Below, in pieces: positions 1 through 8,859 of a DNA stretch of 21,576 nt. A model generated the notes under the pieces. The model was not told where the DNA came from. It searched no databases and saw nothing but the letters and a program-made list of their open reading frames with translations. The stretch covers positions 25,138 through 46,713 of the forward strand of contig NWUY0300008986.1 in NCBI GenBank assembly GCA_004151065.3, read 5' to 3'. The first letter of the stretch is position 1; the number at the start of each line of letters is the position of its first letter. Made by a program: the position numbers and the translations under genes. The stretch comes from Larix sibirica (taxonomy: Eukaryota; Streptophyta; Pinopsida; Pinales; Pinaceae).

Positions 1-648
1 ACATGATGCTCTTGTTGAGCCTTATTGTAATGATTGTATTTCAAGCTTTCCTTGATTCCTTCGGAATAGCAGGAAGGTGATTTTTCTGCTGAAAAAAAAG
101 TTGGGTAGTCACTTTATTAATTTAACAAATTTATAACTTATATATAGAATATCTATAATAACTATATATTAGCATTATATAGTTATTATACTATTTGAAA
201 ATTAAATTTTTAATATTTGATATTTAAAAAATTTATTTTCTTATTGGTTAAATATCATAAAGTGATAAGAAAATTTCATGAAATATGTGTGTGTGTGTGC
301 GTGCGCGCTGGTTGAATAGGAGCATAGGGGTGGCTACAACCCTTAGCAAACAAAAGACAAAGATGAAGTGCATGGTTTCAATGCTAGAGTAGTCAATTTC
401 TGCAGGCAAGCTACATTGAAGCATTTCATGGAGTGATAGGATCAAACACATATATGACAACTTATGCACCTGAAGTTTTTGTATGTAAATTTTGATGAAT
501 AAAAGTTGCAAGTCTATGTTTGTGTAAGGCATGTAATGAGGTTCCTTAATGAGATCTATGAGATGTTTTTTTGGAATGTAATGTGGACACTGTGAGCAGT
601 GATGTAAGTCCTTCTTGGACAATCCATGTTATTCACTATGAATAATTG
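1..648. other. AT-rich flank without a recognisable gene
   Basis: I see no protein domain in this stretch on either strand. It is strongly AT-rich between about 105 and 280, with many TATA/ATAT words, and carries a GT microsatellite at 286-308. A 124-codon open frame lies on the minus strand at 248-622, but it has no motif and reads through the microsatellite, so I do not call it a gene. The run ttttctgctgaaaaaaaag near 84-102 resembles the A-rich tail of a LINE read on the plus strand. That would make positions 1-102 the 3' end of another element, but the evidence is only a short A run. Confidence 0.6.
286..308. repeat. (GT)n/(GC)n microsatellite
   Basis: A perfect GT dinucleotide run grades into GC dinucleotides at its right end. 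It is a simple sequence repeat and could form Z-DNA, but nothing nearby suggests a regulatory role. Confidence 0.85.
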
Positions 649-656
649 TTTTTTTT
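649..656 (-). other. Probable LINE-A poly(A) tail
   Basis: Eight Ts on the plus strand read as A8 on the minus strand, about 195 bases past the ORF2 stop. The stretch before it (minus strand) is AT-rich and ends in a TTCTG-type word followed by A-rich sequence, a common layout for LINE 3' ends. The tail is short, so the exact boundary is uncertain. Confidence 0.5.
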
Positions 657-667
657 CTTCAGAAAAA

Positions 668-680
668 AATATATATATAT
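668..680. repeat. (AT)n run in LINE-A 3' UTR
   Basis: A short AT dinucleotide run lies in the LINE-A tail region. It probably arose from the A/T-rich LINE terminus. Confidence 0.7.
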
Positions 681-850
681 GTTATTAAAATCAAGATAAT
701 ATTACACTGTTCAAATCATATTTGTCATTTCTAACATCCCAGAAAAAACCTTTACAAAATGTGTTCTCATAAGTAGCAAAAGACCGATAAGCTGCAATGT
801 CCCGCAATGTCCATAAACATACCAGCTAGCCCGAAGCTCAAAACTAAAAC

Positions 851-1330
851 TCAAAACATAGACGAGGTCTTGACAGAAATGGTGTTTCCATACATGACCT
901 CCTCAATTTGACACAAATATTCCTCCAGTAGTAATGCATCCTTAAGCAGCTTATCAACACAAGTGTTGAATTCCTTGTATACATGTTAAATTTGGAGATA
1001 TTTGAAAGACTCCAAGAGAGCCCTCACTCTTCTTTGCCAAGCTTCCAGGATCAAAATATTTAACTCAAACAGCCTGCGAACCAATCCATGACAGCCTTTG
1101 AGTCCCCTATCACCAATAAATCAAGATTATCTATGTTACGAGCAACAAGAAAATTACCCCACATAGCTAGAAGCTTTTCCCTAGTGTTAGTGTCAACGCC
1201 TACACCAAGTCTAATCTTGACAAAATGGTGCTCACTTATCATTGAAAAAAACCCTGCTCCACAACAACTAGCCGACCCTTGTCTTGCTCCATCAAAAAAC
1301 GATGCAGGAAAGGAGATAATGAAATCATGT
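851..1330 (-). pseudogene. LINE-A RNase H domain (pseudogene)
   Basis: This is a plant LINE-type RNase H (RVT_3-like) at the C-terminus of ORF2. It would remove the RNA strand after reverse transcription. The first acidic motif FFDGARQGS has its Asp at 1291-1293. The Glu lies in TREKLLAMW (1177-1179) and the next Asp in VIGDSKAV (1102-1104), so three acidic residues are kept. After an early stop at about 1060-1062 the frame shifts by one base, and the C-terminal part continues with a recognisable segment (HVYKEFN) to the stop at 851-853. It shares a frame with the zf-RVT segment upstream and is separated from it by a single TGA at 1342-1344, one transition from CGA. Confidence 0.85.
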
Positions 1331-1344
1331 GACTGTATCAGTCA

Positions 1345-1915
1345 TGACTTTTCCTTTATCTCAGGAACATTAATCTCCGCAAAATCCCCCAAAATTTCTT
1401 GTGCCACGCTAATTAGACTTCTATTGTCACCCTCGAAGAGGACGTTGTTTCGAAGGCTCCATAATTTCCAACAGAAATAGCTTGGCAATTCTTTTGAAGG
1501 ACCCAAAGAATGGATCTGTAGCCAATTATTCCAACAAAGATAGTAGGACTCCTCCTCCCAATTCTCGCGAAACCTTAGGATATCCTTGAGAACAGTCCAA
1601 ACTTGTTTGGAAAAAATGTTGTGAACAAAAAGATGACACATCGACTTAGCATCTATCAAACACGGAACGTAAACATTGGGATTGATCACTCCACGTTTAT
1701 GGAAATTATCCCAAGTAAGTATCTTATTTGATAGAGAGATCCAAATGAAAAACTTTTGCTTGAGTGGGAAAGACCACTTCCAGATAGCTTGGAACCACCA
1801 TTTTGTCTCTAGAGGATTGGAGCTATTCAATATTGAATCATACACAAGCTTAGTTGTTACCTACCCACTTGAATACTTCCAACTCCAAACAATATGTTCT
1901 TCTTCACTATTAAGA
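1345..1915 (-). pseudogene. LINE-A zf-RVT domain (pseudogene)
   Basis: This is the zinc-binding reverse transcriptase region (zf-RVT) between the RT thumb and RNase H of plant LINE ORF2. Visible signatures are IWKWSFPLKQKFFIW, then LTWDNFHKRG, then a remnant of the Cys/His cluster, CLIDAKSMCHLFVHNIF. Only part of the usual metal ligands remain: the first Cys position reads Val and the last reads Asn. The frame extends upstream past an in-frame TAG to VWSWKYSSG, giving about 190 codons, so that TAG is a nonsense mutation and not the start of a separate gene. The product should have bound the element RNA during target-primed reverse transcription, but that role is family knowledge. Confidence 0.83.
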
Positions 1916-1924
1916 TAGATCCCA

Positions 1925-2455
1925 TAGTGGGACAAATGAACTATGAAATGAGTCTACTCCTCAGCCATAAAATTAGTAAGCTCATAAGGTTGGCAACAAA
2001 CAACCAATTTTGACCCTTTCCACCTTTGCTAGAGAATGAATTCCTCGATTATTGAGAAGACTTTATCCCCCATCCCTCATCAGGTTTTGATCGAGCAATA
2101 CAATCCCATTTAACTAGATGGTAACCTCCTTTTTCCTTCTTCCCTGGCTAGAGAAACTTAAAACATAACTTCCTAATCTTGTCTAGAATGAACTTTGGGA
2201 TCTTGGCCAAAGTAATCCAATAAACAAGGATATTTTCAAGAACTGATTTTATAAGGATCAACCTATCGTTCAAGGAGAATCATCGATGGCACCAGTGTGA
2301 GATCCCATTTTCCACTTTTTTAACAAGCCACATCCAATCACTTTGTGGTAGTTGTTAGTCTTGAAAAAGTAACCCGGATACTTAAACCCTCCTTCAATAG
2401 GCTCTACCTTAAATTGAAAGAGCTACTGTAATTGAGTGCATAACTAATCATGAAG
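1925..2455 (-). pseudogene. LINE-A RT thumb/connection region (pseudogene)
   Basis: Minus-strand translation of this stretch gives fragments in several frames that follow the order of the LINE ORF2 region after the RT palm. They include VEPIEGGFKYPGYFF, a short hydrophobic stretch around ILVYWITLAKIPKFIL, and later KKKKGGYHLVKWDCI. At least three frame changes and several stops are present, so no long open frame survives. It links the RT palm to the zf-RVT domain. Confidence 0.72.
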
Positions 2456-2461
2456 CTCATT

Positions 2462-3300
2462 CTATAGAATTAGCGACTTTTGCAAGTTAATCTCCATCCT
2501 AGAGGCCTGATTGAAAATATTGAGAATAAATTGATAGATAGACCACTCATGAATAGTTCCAACACCAAATAACAAAACCTCATCAACAAAAAGGGAATGG
2601 GTAAGTTGTTGTTGGGAAAACACCTTCACTCCCAAGATCCTGCCGTCCTTTTTTGCTTTTGCAATAAGATGACTTAAACCTTCAATAACTAACGGGAAAA
2701 GAAGGGGGAAAGGGGACACCCATGTCAAATCCCTCTTGAGCTCTTGAAGAATATGGTTGGAGAACCATTTACCAAAAATGAGTAATTAGGAGAGCTAACA
2801 AAACCCAAGATCCAATTAGACACCTCCACTGGAACCTCGATATAGATTAAGACTAATATGAGAAAGGTCCAATCCACCTTATCGTAGCTTTTAACCAGAT
2901 CCAATTTCATAATTACAACCTCTAATTTATGAACTTTGATTTAATGCAGAGCCTCCTGCGCAATACCTACTACATCATAAATTTGTTTGTTGTTTAGGAA
3001 CCCAAATTGTTTCATAGAAATGTGATCCAATAGGTGACTCTTTAGCATGTTTTCTAGAATTTTAGCAATAACCTTGTAGACCAAATTGTAGAGGGAAATT
3101 GGTTTAAACTCATCGAAAGAAGTAGGATTAGACTTCTTCGAGATAAGAGCAAGAAATGTAGCATTGAAAGCTCTTGAGACCTTCCCCGAACATCTAAACT
3201 CTACCACCGCTTTTAGAAGTTCAATCCCCACCAGATCAAAAAATTCTAAGAAGAAATCAATTCACCAACAGTTAGGGTAAGGACTCTTGTCCTTGGAAAA
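2462..3300 (-). pseudogene. LINE-A reverse transcriptase palm (pseudogene)
   Basis: This is the non-LTR reverse transcriptase core of L1-type ORF2, which would copy element RNA at a nicked target. From the N-terminal side I see FSKDKSP, then NATFLALISKK, FKPISLYNLVYKVIAKIL, QFGFLNNKQI and QEALH. Motif A follows as MKLDLVKSYDKVDW, with its catalytic Asp intact, and then NGSPT with SSRGI. A TGA at 2725-2727 interrupts the usual RGIRQGCPLSP-like motif; it is one C-to-T step from CGA. A frameshift in the nearby C/T run leads to PLVIEGLSHLI and then the catalytic-dyad motif as LFVDEVLLFG. The second Asp there is Glu (2579-2581). With its stops, shifts and changed active site it cannot be functional. 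Confidence 0.9.
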
Positions 3301-3445
3301 ATTTCTCAGAATGTGCTTAATCTCTTCTAATGTGACGAGAGCAAACAATTTCATACCTTCCTCCCTACTGAAAAAACTGGGAAATAACTGGACCACTTGA
3401 AGTTGTTGGGATAAATTATTAACCTGAGGAGCCTTGAAAAGAGTT

Positions 3446-3680
3446 TCAAAATAATAAAAATCCCTTTTTCTTAAGATCGGAATGGGAGGAGATATTTACA
3501 CCCGCAACATCCTTGACATCCCAAATAGAGTTCATAATTCTACAGTGCTCAACAAATATATGAAAAAATTGCATGTTGTTGTTACCTTGACTGATCCAAA
3601 GGGACCTACTCTTTAACTTCCACTTCTCCTCTTCCTTCTTTAAAATATTCAATTTGTGGGCCTCCAATAAACTCAACCTC
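3446..3680 (-). pseudogene. LINE-A linker between endonuclease and RT (pseudogene)
   Basis: This open segment carries a landmark of LINE ORF2 linkers: a Trp-x-x-Gln-Gly-x-x-Asn-x-x-Phe-Phe-His pattern, seen here as LWISQGNNNMQFFH. It is preceded by a Lys/Glu-rich helix-like stretch (NILKKEEEKWKLKSRS) and followed by IWDVKD. The stop at 3446 is followed downstream by more decayed linker sequence before the RT palm begins near 3300. Confidence 0.78.
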
Positions 3681-3779
3681 CCTTTCTCATGAACCGAAAG
3701 AAGTCATGAAGAACTGAAAATTAATAAGGCCTTAACTTCCTCCTCCACTTCTAACAGTTCCACGTAGAGAGATTTCTCC

Positions 3780-4560
3780 TTCTGTCTTCCCCAATCTTCC
3801 ACTGCTACTTTAACCTATTTTAACATATTTACCAGGTGATTCATAGGTGAATAATTGGAATCTCCATCCAAATTCCTCCAAACGGATCTCACTAAATCAC
3901 TAAGTTCACATTCACTTAACCATGACTGGTTGAAATTAAACGGATACTGAATATTCTCCCCCGAGAAATCTAATTGTAAACAAATAGGGAGGTGGTCGAA
4001 TATAAAGGATGGTTCAATCCATGAGCGATAACAATAGCGCTAATCCAAAAGGTCCTCTGGCACCAAGTACCTATCCAATCTTTTTGCAACCTCGACATCC
4101 CCCTTTCTATAATTATGCCAAGTCAGAGTACATGGGTTTGGAGCCACATCAACCAAACCAGCTTGCTCGAAGAGGTGAGCAAAGAAATATGAAAAGGGGT
4201 CTGCTCTAGCCACCTTCCATCAAATATATAGAAGATTGAAAGTTAGATTCAAATCACCAACTAATGATAAACCAGGGTCTGCAAAAAATACTTCTTCCTT
4301 GAAAGCAGACTTAAAGGCCATTATGTCTAATAAGGGCCGTAACAATTTAATATCTTCATAGGCACAGTAAAATCTCTACTAAATCCTTCAACTAGAATCT
4401 GTGCACAAGAGATAGAGGCAGTGAAATTCACCACTCTTGGATTCCAAGATGACAGTAAAACACTCAAAAAAACCATCAGCATCAATCGCACAAAAATTCC
4501 ATCCATTTAACAATGAAGAGAAGGCATCCCTAGCCTTGATCCCAAGAGCCATAGTCTTTC
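3780..4560 (-). pseudogene. LINE-A AP-type endonuclease domain (pseudogene)
   Basis: This is the exo/endo/phosphatase-fold endonuclease at the N-terminus of L1 ORF2, which would nick the target DNA. Minus-strand reading across frames gives LNGWNFCAIDADG, SWNPRVVNFTASISC, ILNCYGPY, then the acidic motif VGDLNLTF (Asp 4253-4255), and LFEQAGLVDVAPNPCTLTWHNYRKG with AKRLDRYLV. The terminal catalytic motif is IFDHLPICL (Asp 3995-3997, His 3992-3994), a variant of the usual SDH. The stretch at 3800-4010 stays open for about 65 codons. Several stops and frame changes inactivate the domain. Confidence 0.86.
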
Positions 4561-4856
4561 AATATTAAATCATGATTGACATATAAAAATAGTCTACAAA
4601 GGGCCAAATGTTTCTGGGGTCCCCCTACTCCACGCATATAAAGAGAGAGAACTAGAATCATGGAACAACTAACGTGGGATGTCATGCTCTAAGAGCCCGA
4701 AAACCACTAGAGAAACTAGCAATAGGGAAATTATTTGAGAGAGGACCCTTGGAGGCAATAACTGTAATGCCCGCCTCGGTACATTGACTAACCATAGACT
4801 TGAGGACACTTTCCAAGTGACACGACCAAATAAAATTTAGTAATTGGTCCTTTGAA
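4561..4856 (-). pseudogene. Probable 5' remnant of LINE-A
   Basis: Upstream of the endonuclease the minus strand keeps about 45 open codons (4830-4685), beginning near SVLKSMVSQCTEAG and ending FSSGFRALRA before a TGA at 4682-4684. I do not recognise a named domain. Position and codon-like character suggest the end of ORF1 or the N-terminal part of ORF2. It ends at the N at 4857. Confidence 0.45.
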
Positions 4857-4857
4857 N
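4857..4857. other. Single ambiguous base (N) at LINE-A/gypsy-A junction
   Basis: The only unresolved base in the first half of the window lies exactly between minus-strand LINE-A sequence and plus-strand gypsy-A sequence. It may be a collapsed assembly gap of unknown length rather than one uncertain base. Confidence 0.9.
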
Positions 4858-4969
4858 GTCAAGATATCTTCAGGGGTGTATACACTGAATCTCATGATGG
4901 GTAGATTTTAGGTGTAACAAGTACCAAGTGCGATATTTTTGCAAGCTATTGCATCAAATCTATTTCACT

Positions 4970-5690
4970 CAGTGGGATGGCCATCATATCCATAGCCACC
5001 AAGTGCTTCTCCTAATTACTACTATCAAATATGTAAATCATTTGGTCATCTGCAGCGACTTTTCCCACTATTACAGAAGTACACTTCAGTACCTAACATA
5101 ATCTATTGTGAATTATATGGATATAGTACACACATTATTGAGAAGTGTAGAGATTTGGATTCCCTCGAGAAGAGGTTGGATCAATCTATATTCCAAGTAG
5201 CCGATCAACCCCAAGGGACAAGAGGGGGAGGATGAGGAGGATGCTTTGGAGCTGGAAGAGGGGGAGGTCACACAAAACCACTACGATGCTACAACTATAA
5301 TGAAGTGGTCCATCTAGCGCAGAACTTTCCTCTACCCAAAAGGCCATGGTGTACTTATTTTCGCACCAATACTCATACCATGGAATAATTCCTTGAGCTC
5401 ATCACAAAATGGGAGGATGATGCAAGGAAACCGGCCAACTTCATAAACTATGAACCTTGAGAAGACCAAACAACAGCAATTTTTGTTGTCACTCGAGCAA
5501 GTTTGAAATATGGAGTAGACCAATGACGACCAAACTCTTTGGTGATCCAAAAAGCAGCACCTAATAGGAATAAATGCATTATGGTTCAGTAAAAGGAGAT
5601 ATGCAAGGAAGCTATAGATATGTTTATTCAAATACCAACCCCGCCAGCCCAAGAGGGTGCAAATACCGCTTCAACAATACCGATTGGATG
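4970..5690 (+). pseudogene. Gypsy-A Gag nucleocapsid with four zinc-knuckle remnants (pseudogene)
   Basis: This is the C-terminal Gag region, which would bind element RNA. In frame 1 four Cys/His clusters follow each other: one starting with Cys at 5032 (CKSFGH), one at 5107 (CELYGYSTHIIEKC), one at 5287 (CYNYNEVVH) and one at 5350 (CTYFRTNTH). Most second and last Cys positions now read Tyr or Phe, so few could hold zinc. A Gly/Arg-rich hinge (about 5215-5275) separates the second and third. Downstream the frame continues through LELITKWEDDARK and FVVTRASLKYGVD to about 5680, with stops at intervals. A classical capsid is not visible upstream because the element is cut at 4857. Confidence 0.82.
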
Positions 5691-5744
5691 ACACCAGAGC
5701 TAAGGGTGAGGGATCAGGTAAGAATGAAGAGAAATATTATGTTT

Positions 5745-6417
5745 CATTATGGTTTCACTTACTAAAGGATATCCTAGAAGATGAGAAAGCCACTCAAAAT
5801 CTATGAGGGGTGATCTGCAATCTCTCTGATGTTGCATAAATTGATGGAGGAATATCTGCCATGTTACCAAGGAGGAATCTTCAGTTTGTGCGATGAAGGA
5901 AAAGGAAGAGAATTGGTCTATAATTCCATTTGGATGCACAAGTGCATGGGTATGATATCAAGAACCTGATGCTAGACTTGGGCTATGATGTGAACATCTT
6001 ACCAAATAAGTCATCGAAAACAATGGGTTCCCCACCTCTATTCTATTCTCCCATTTAATTGTGGATGGAAAACCAGTATCACATTTTCCCCATTGGTCGC
6101 TTGGAGAAAGTAGAAGTGGACCTCGAGGGTGTTAATACCACTACGGACTTTGAATTCTTGAGATCATGAGTGAAACAGATCCTTATCCAGCATTTCTCCG
6201 AATTAAATGGGCCTACAAGAACTACAGCATAATTGATATAAAGAACAAAATGATGACCTTCGAAGCCAATGGCATGAAGGTAACGCAACCCCAAGATCTG
6301 CACCAAGGTCCATGGTACACTGAGCCAATCCAAGAGAATATGGAACGAGATGGTTTGCATGGGATCTATTCTCTTACCGCAAGGATGAGAAACAATTATG
6401 TGAATCCAACTGCATAG
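5745..6417 (+). pseudogene. Gypsy-A aspartic protease (pseudogene)
   Basis: This is the retropepsin that would cut the Gag-Pol polyprotein. Frame 2 carries a helix-like leader (FHLLKDILEDEKATQNL) and a basic stretch RKRKRIG. The active-site motif reads LMLDLGYDVNILPNK, with the catalytic Asp at 5975-5977; the usual DTG/DSG is DLG here. The downstream strand NQYHIFPIGRLEKVEVDLEG follows. A frameshift near 6155 moves the C-terminal part into frame 1, where DPYPAFLRIKWAYKNYSIID and MMTFEANGMKV give the usual end of a retropepsin. Frame 1 stays open at 6166-6417. Several stops break the frame 2 part. DLG may be a family trait rather than damage. Confidence 0.8.
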
Positions 6418-7305
6418 GGTTCTATGAGTTGCATAAGTATTCATCCATTTGACAATGATTCTGAGGATGTCTAAGACAATTGGAAAAATAGACATCATGA
6501 GCTCTCATCCAAGCATTGCACAATGGTGAAATTTGTCAAATGGATTGGTGTAGAATTCAGTCATGCACCAACATATCATTGGACCAGTCGACTAGATACA
6601 TTCATGCATGAGATGGAATCTGCAATGGAGGAATAATACTGTATGGATGTACTAGACACAACTCTTAAAGGGACCCCCGCAAGATGGTGGGAAACGCATA
6701 AAGTTGATTTGCTTGACTAGGATACTACACATCTCACTTTGATGATCAGGTTCAAACCATCCCTACATGCTAACATGGTGAAAGAAGTCTAAATGGGGGA
6801 TTCCAATCCTTATCAGAATATTGAACTTTGTGAGAACCAATGGGAATCAAGAGGATTACAATCGCATTTATGGGTTCACCAATCCTTCCATGAGCTTGGT
6901 CGTACTCTAAAGGCTTGGTATCTACATGAAGAAACAAGAAGACAAACCGACTACTGGAAAAATTTGCATGCCAATTTCTGTCTATACTTTTCCTTCTCTC
7001 CAACAAGTGACACAATAACAGAAGCATTAACAACTATGAAGAGTGCATTGTTTACTGACTAGATATGGAAGGTAGACCACTCATATATTTTCCTAGCACA
7101 TCAAGAATTGGCGGACTTCCACTTAGTCATCCCAGAGATGAGACGACCTCTCTACTGCACAAAGGTAAAGCAAGATGACCCATAACCATATGAACTAGAA
7201 CAGTTGCGAGACCTCATTTTCCAAGAATCAAAGGGTGTTTGAGAAGTCAGACACACCAAACCTGGAAATACCGGAGTTATATACACTCAACCTCTGTAGC
7301 TAAAT
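6418..7305 (+). pseudogene. Gypsy-A capsid-like segment between protease and RT (pseudogene)
   Basis: Continuous with the protease C-terminus and the RT in frame 1, this stretch has features of a retrotransposon Gag capsid (Retrotrans_gag-like). One part reads VLDTTLKGTPARWWETHK, with the Trp pair at 6685-6690. A second part, about 70 codons on, reads FHELGRTLKAWYLHEETRR, then DYWKNLHANFCLYFSF, matching the usual pattern of a short helix, Trp-Tyr, then Trp and a Phe-rich helix. About nine stops interrupt it, mostly TAG or TAA. Its place after the protease is unusual for Ty3/gypsy, where capsid normally precedes nucleocapsid. The function would be particle assembly, but that is inferred only from resemblance. 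Confidence 0.62.
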
Positions 7306-8190
7306 AAGATCAATATTGGTACTGAAGATAAACCAAAAATGGCAGTTGTTGGAGATTATTGGGACGACCAAACAGTCTTTGAAGTCGCATTGCTTCTGAA
7401 AGAGTATGAAGACTTGTTTCCAGAGAGCTTCACAGAACCTAAGGGGATTTAATAAGTCCTAGGAGGAGAGATGAATATTGCACTATATCTAGATGCAAAT
7501 CCCATCAATAGATGATCGTATCAGTTGAATCTTTAGTTCAAGAAAAAGGTTAAAAAGGAGATTGACCACATGTTAAGTGTAGGCCTGATTTTTCCAGTTG
7601 ATGAATCTGAATGGATCAGTCCCATTGTGGTCCAGATAAATAAGGATAGAGAGGACATCCGAGTCTTTGTTGATTTTCGCATCATGAATGTTGCATGTGT
7701 CCATAACCCATTTCCGACACCGTTCAGTGACGAGGTATTAGACCAAGTAATGGGGAATGAAGCATATTCTTTCACTGACGGCTTCTCAAGATGTTACCAA
7801 GTGAGAATCATTGAAGAAGATAAGAATAAGACCACATTTACTATTGAGTGTGGATCATTCGCACACAATGTTAATCCATTTGGTCTCAAGAATGCATCAG
7901 TCGTTTTCTCAAGGATAGTGATAACATCCTTACGCGAGTTCCTTCACAAGTTCTTAGAAGTATATATAGATGACTAGATGGTTTACACTTTGCTCAAATA
8001 CCATGTTTCTATCCTTTGTATCATGTTGGATCATTGCAAACAAATGGGGATTTCATTGAATCTACGGAAGTGCATATTTTGTATACCTTTTGGTAACCTA
8101 CTGGGACATATTGTAAGGATGGAGTGTTGGTCAACACTGTGGAAATTGCATATTGTAAATGTAGAGGCACTAACGACACTAAAATAGTTG
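7306..8190 (+). pseudogene. Gypsy-A reverse transcriptase (pseudogene)
   Basis: This is the Ty3/gypsy RT palm and fingers, all in frame 1. A leader (VVGDYWDDQTVFEVALLLK, then YEDLFPESF) precedes the RT core. Core motifs include EIDHMLSVGLIFPVDESEW, SPIVVQ, VFVDFRIMN, NPFPTPFSDEVLDQV, AYSFTDGFSRCYQVRI (Asp of motif A), FTIECGSFA and NPFGLKNASVVFSRIV. The catalytic YIDD is intact at 7963-7974, but the next codon is TAG (7975-7977) where Trp is usual, a single G-to-A step. After it come SLNLRKCIFCIPFGNLLGHIV and a stop at 8185. The longest open piece is 7570-7977. Other stops lie at about 7450-7455, 7513 and 7531. Confidence 0.93.
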
Positions 8191-8259
8191 TGATCCACAT
8201 TGGTTCATACCAGATATTATAGAATACTCAACCGCAACTATGCATCCATTACTGCACCA

Positions 8260-8826
8260 TAAGAGAAATTGTTGAAGAAGGCTGATACTTTTCAGTGTAA
8301 TGAAGACTGTGAGAAAGCATTCAACACACTCAAAGAAAGAATGGTAAATGCCCCAATACTAACATTTCTTGACTGGAAGAAGGAATTCCATGTCCATGTA
8401 GATGCATCAGGAATGGCGTTGTACTAGCCCACCTCGAGGAAGGTGAGATGGACCATCCAGTGTATTTTTCCAGCAGAAATCTATCACAGGCAAAGTGCAA
8501 CTACACAACCTCATAGTGAGAAGGATTAGCTATGATTTATGCATTACAAAAGTTTAGCCACTACCTTTTGCGAGGGAACTTTAAGTTCTTCACAGATCAT
8601 TCTGCCTTGAATTATCTAGTGAACAAGTTGGTGTTAGAAGGAAGAATATGTAAACGGTTATTGTTGTTTTGGGAATTTTCTTTTGAAGTTATAGTGAAAC
8701 CAAGGAAACATAATCATAGACCAGATTATATTTCTCGCATTAAATCCGATGAATTTGATGGCCCAGTAGATGATCAGCTACTAGACGTTGCATTATTTAG
8801 AGTGGAAGTTGTTCCAGATCACCTAT
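8260..8826 (+). pseudogene. Gypsy-A RNase H (pseudogene)
   Basis: This is the RNase H that follows RT in Ty3/gypsy elements and removes copied RNA. The start is in frame 1: CEKAFNTLKERMVNAPIL, then KEFHVHVDASGMAL, whose Asp is at 8401-8403. A small deletion near 8423 moves the rest to frame 3, where HLEEGEMDHPVYFSSRNLS, YALQKFSHYLL, FKFFTDHSALNYLVNK and RLLLFWEFSFEVIV follow. The acidic residues remain: Asp 8401, Glu 8520-8522 right after two stops (8514-8519), and Asp 8595-8597. Frame 3 is open from 8520 to 8826. The tail (HNHRPDYISRI) is the usual link to integrase. Confidence 0.9.
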
Positions 8827-8859
8827 AATAGATCACATTGTTCCTCACTACAAGGAAGG

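Larger units (their letters stand above)
649..4856 (-). mobile_element. LINE-A: decayed L1-type LINE, ORF2 almost complete
   Basis: Reading from high to low coordinates, the minus strand shows the domain order of a plant L1 ORF2: endonuclease (about 4560-3780), linker (about 3680-3446), reverse transcriptase (about 3300-2462), thumb/connection (about 2450-1925), zf-RVT (about 1915-1345) and RNase H (about 1330-851). After the ORF2 stop at 851-853 come about 195 bases of 3' UTR, ending at an A8 run on the minus strand (T8 at 649-656), as expected for a poly(A)-tailed non-LTR element. The 5' end stops at an N at 4857, so the start of the element is not seen. I could not find a convincing target-site duplication. 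Several stops and frameshifts make it non-functional. Confidence 0.88.

Noticed and set aside
248-622. 124-codon open frame on the minus strand
   Set aside because: It runs through the GT microsatellite and shows no domain or protein-like motif.
1088-1480. 130-codon plus-strand open frame
   Set aside because: It is antisense to the LINE-A RNase H and zf-RVT domains, whose motifs are clear on the minus strand.
4009-4209. 66-codon plus-strand open frame rich in Pro
   Set aside because: It is antisense to the LINE-A endonuclease stretch with TWHNYRKG and KRLDRYLV.
649-4857. Target-site duplication around LINE-A
   Set aside because: I compared the bases next to the poly(A) with those near 4857 and saw no convincing direct repeat. 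The 5' end is probably missing.
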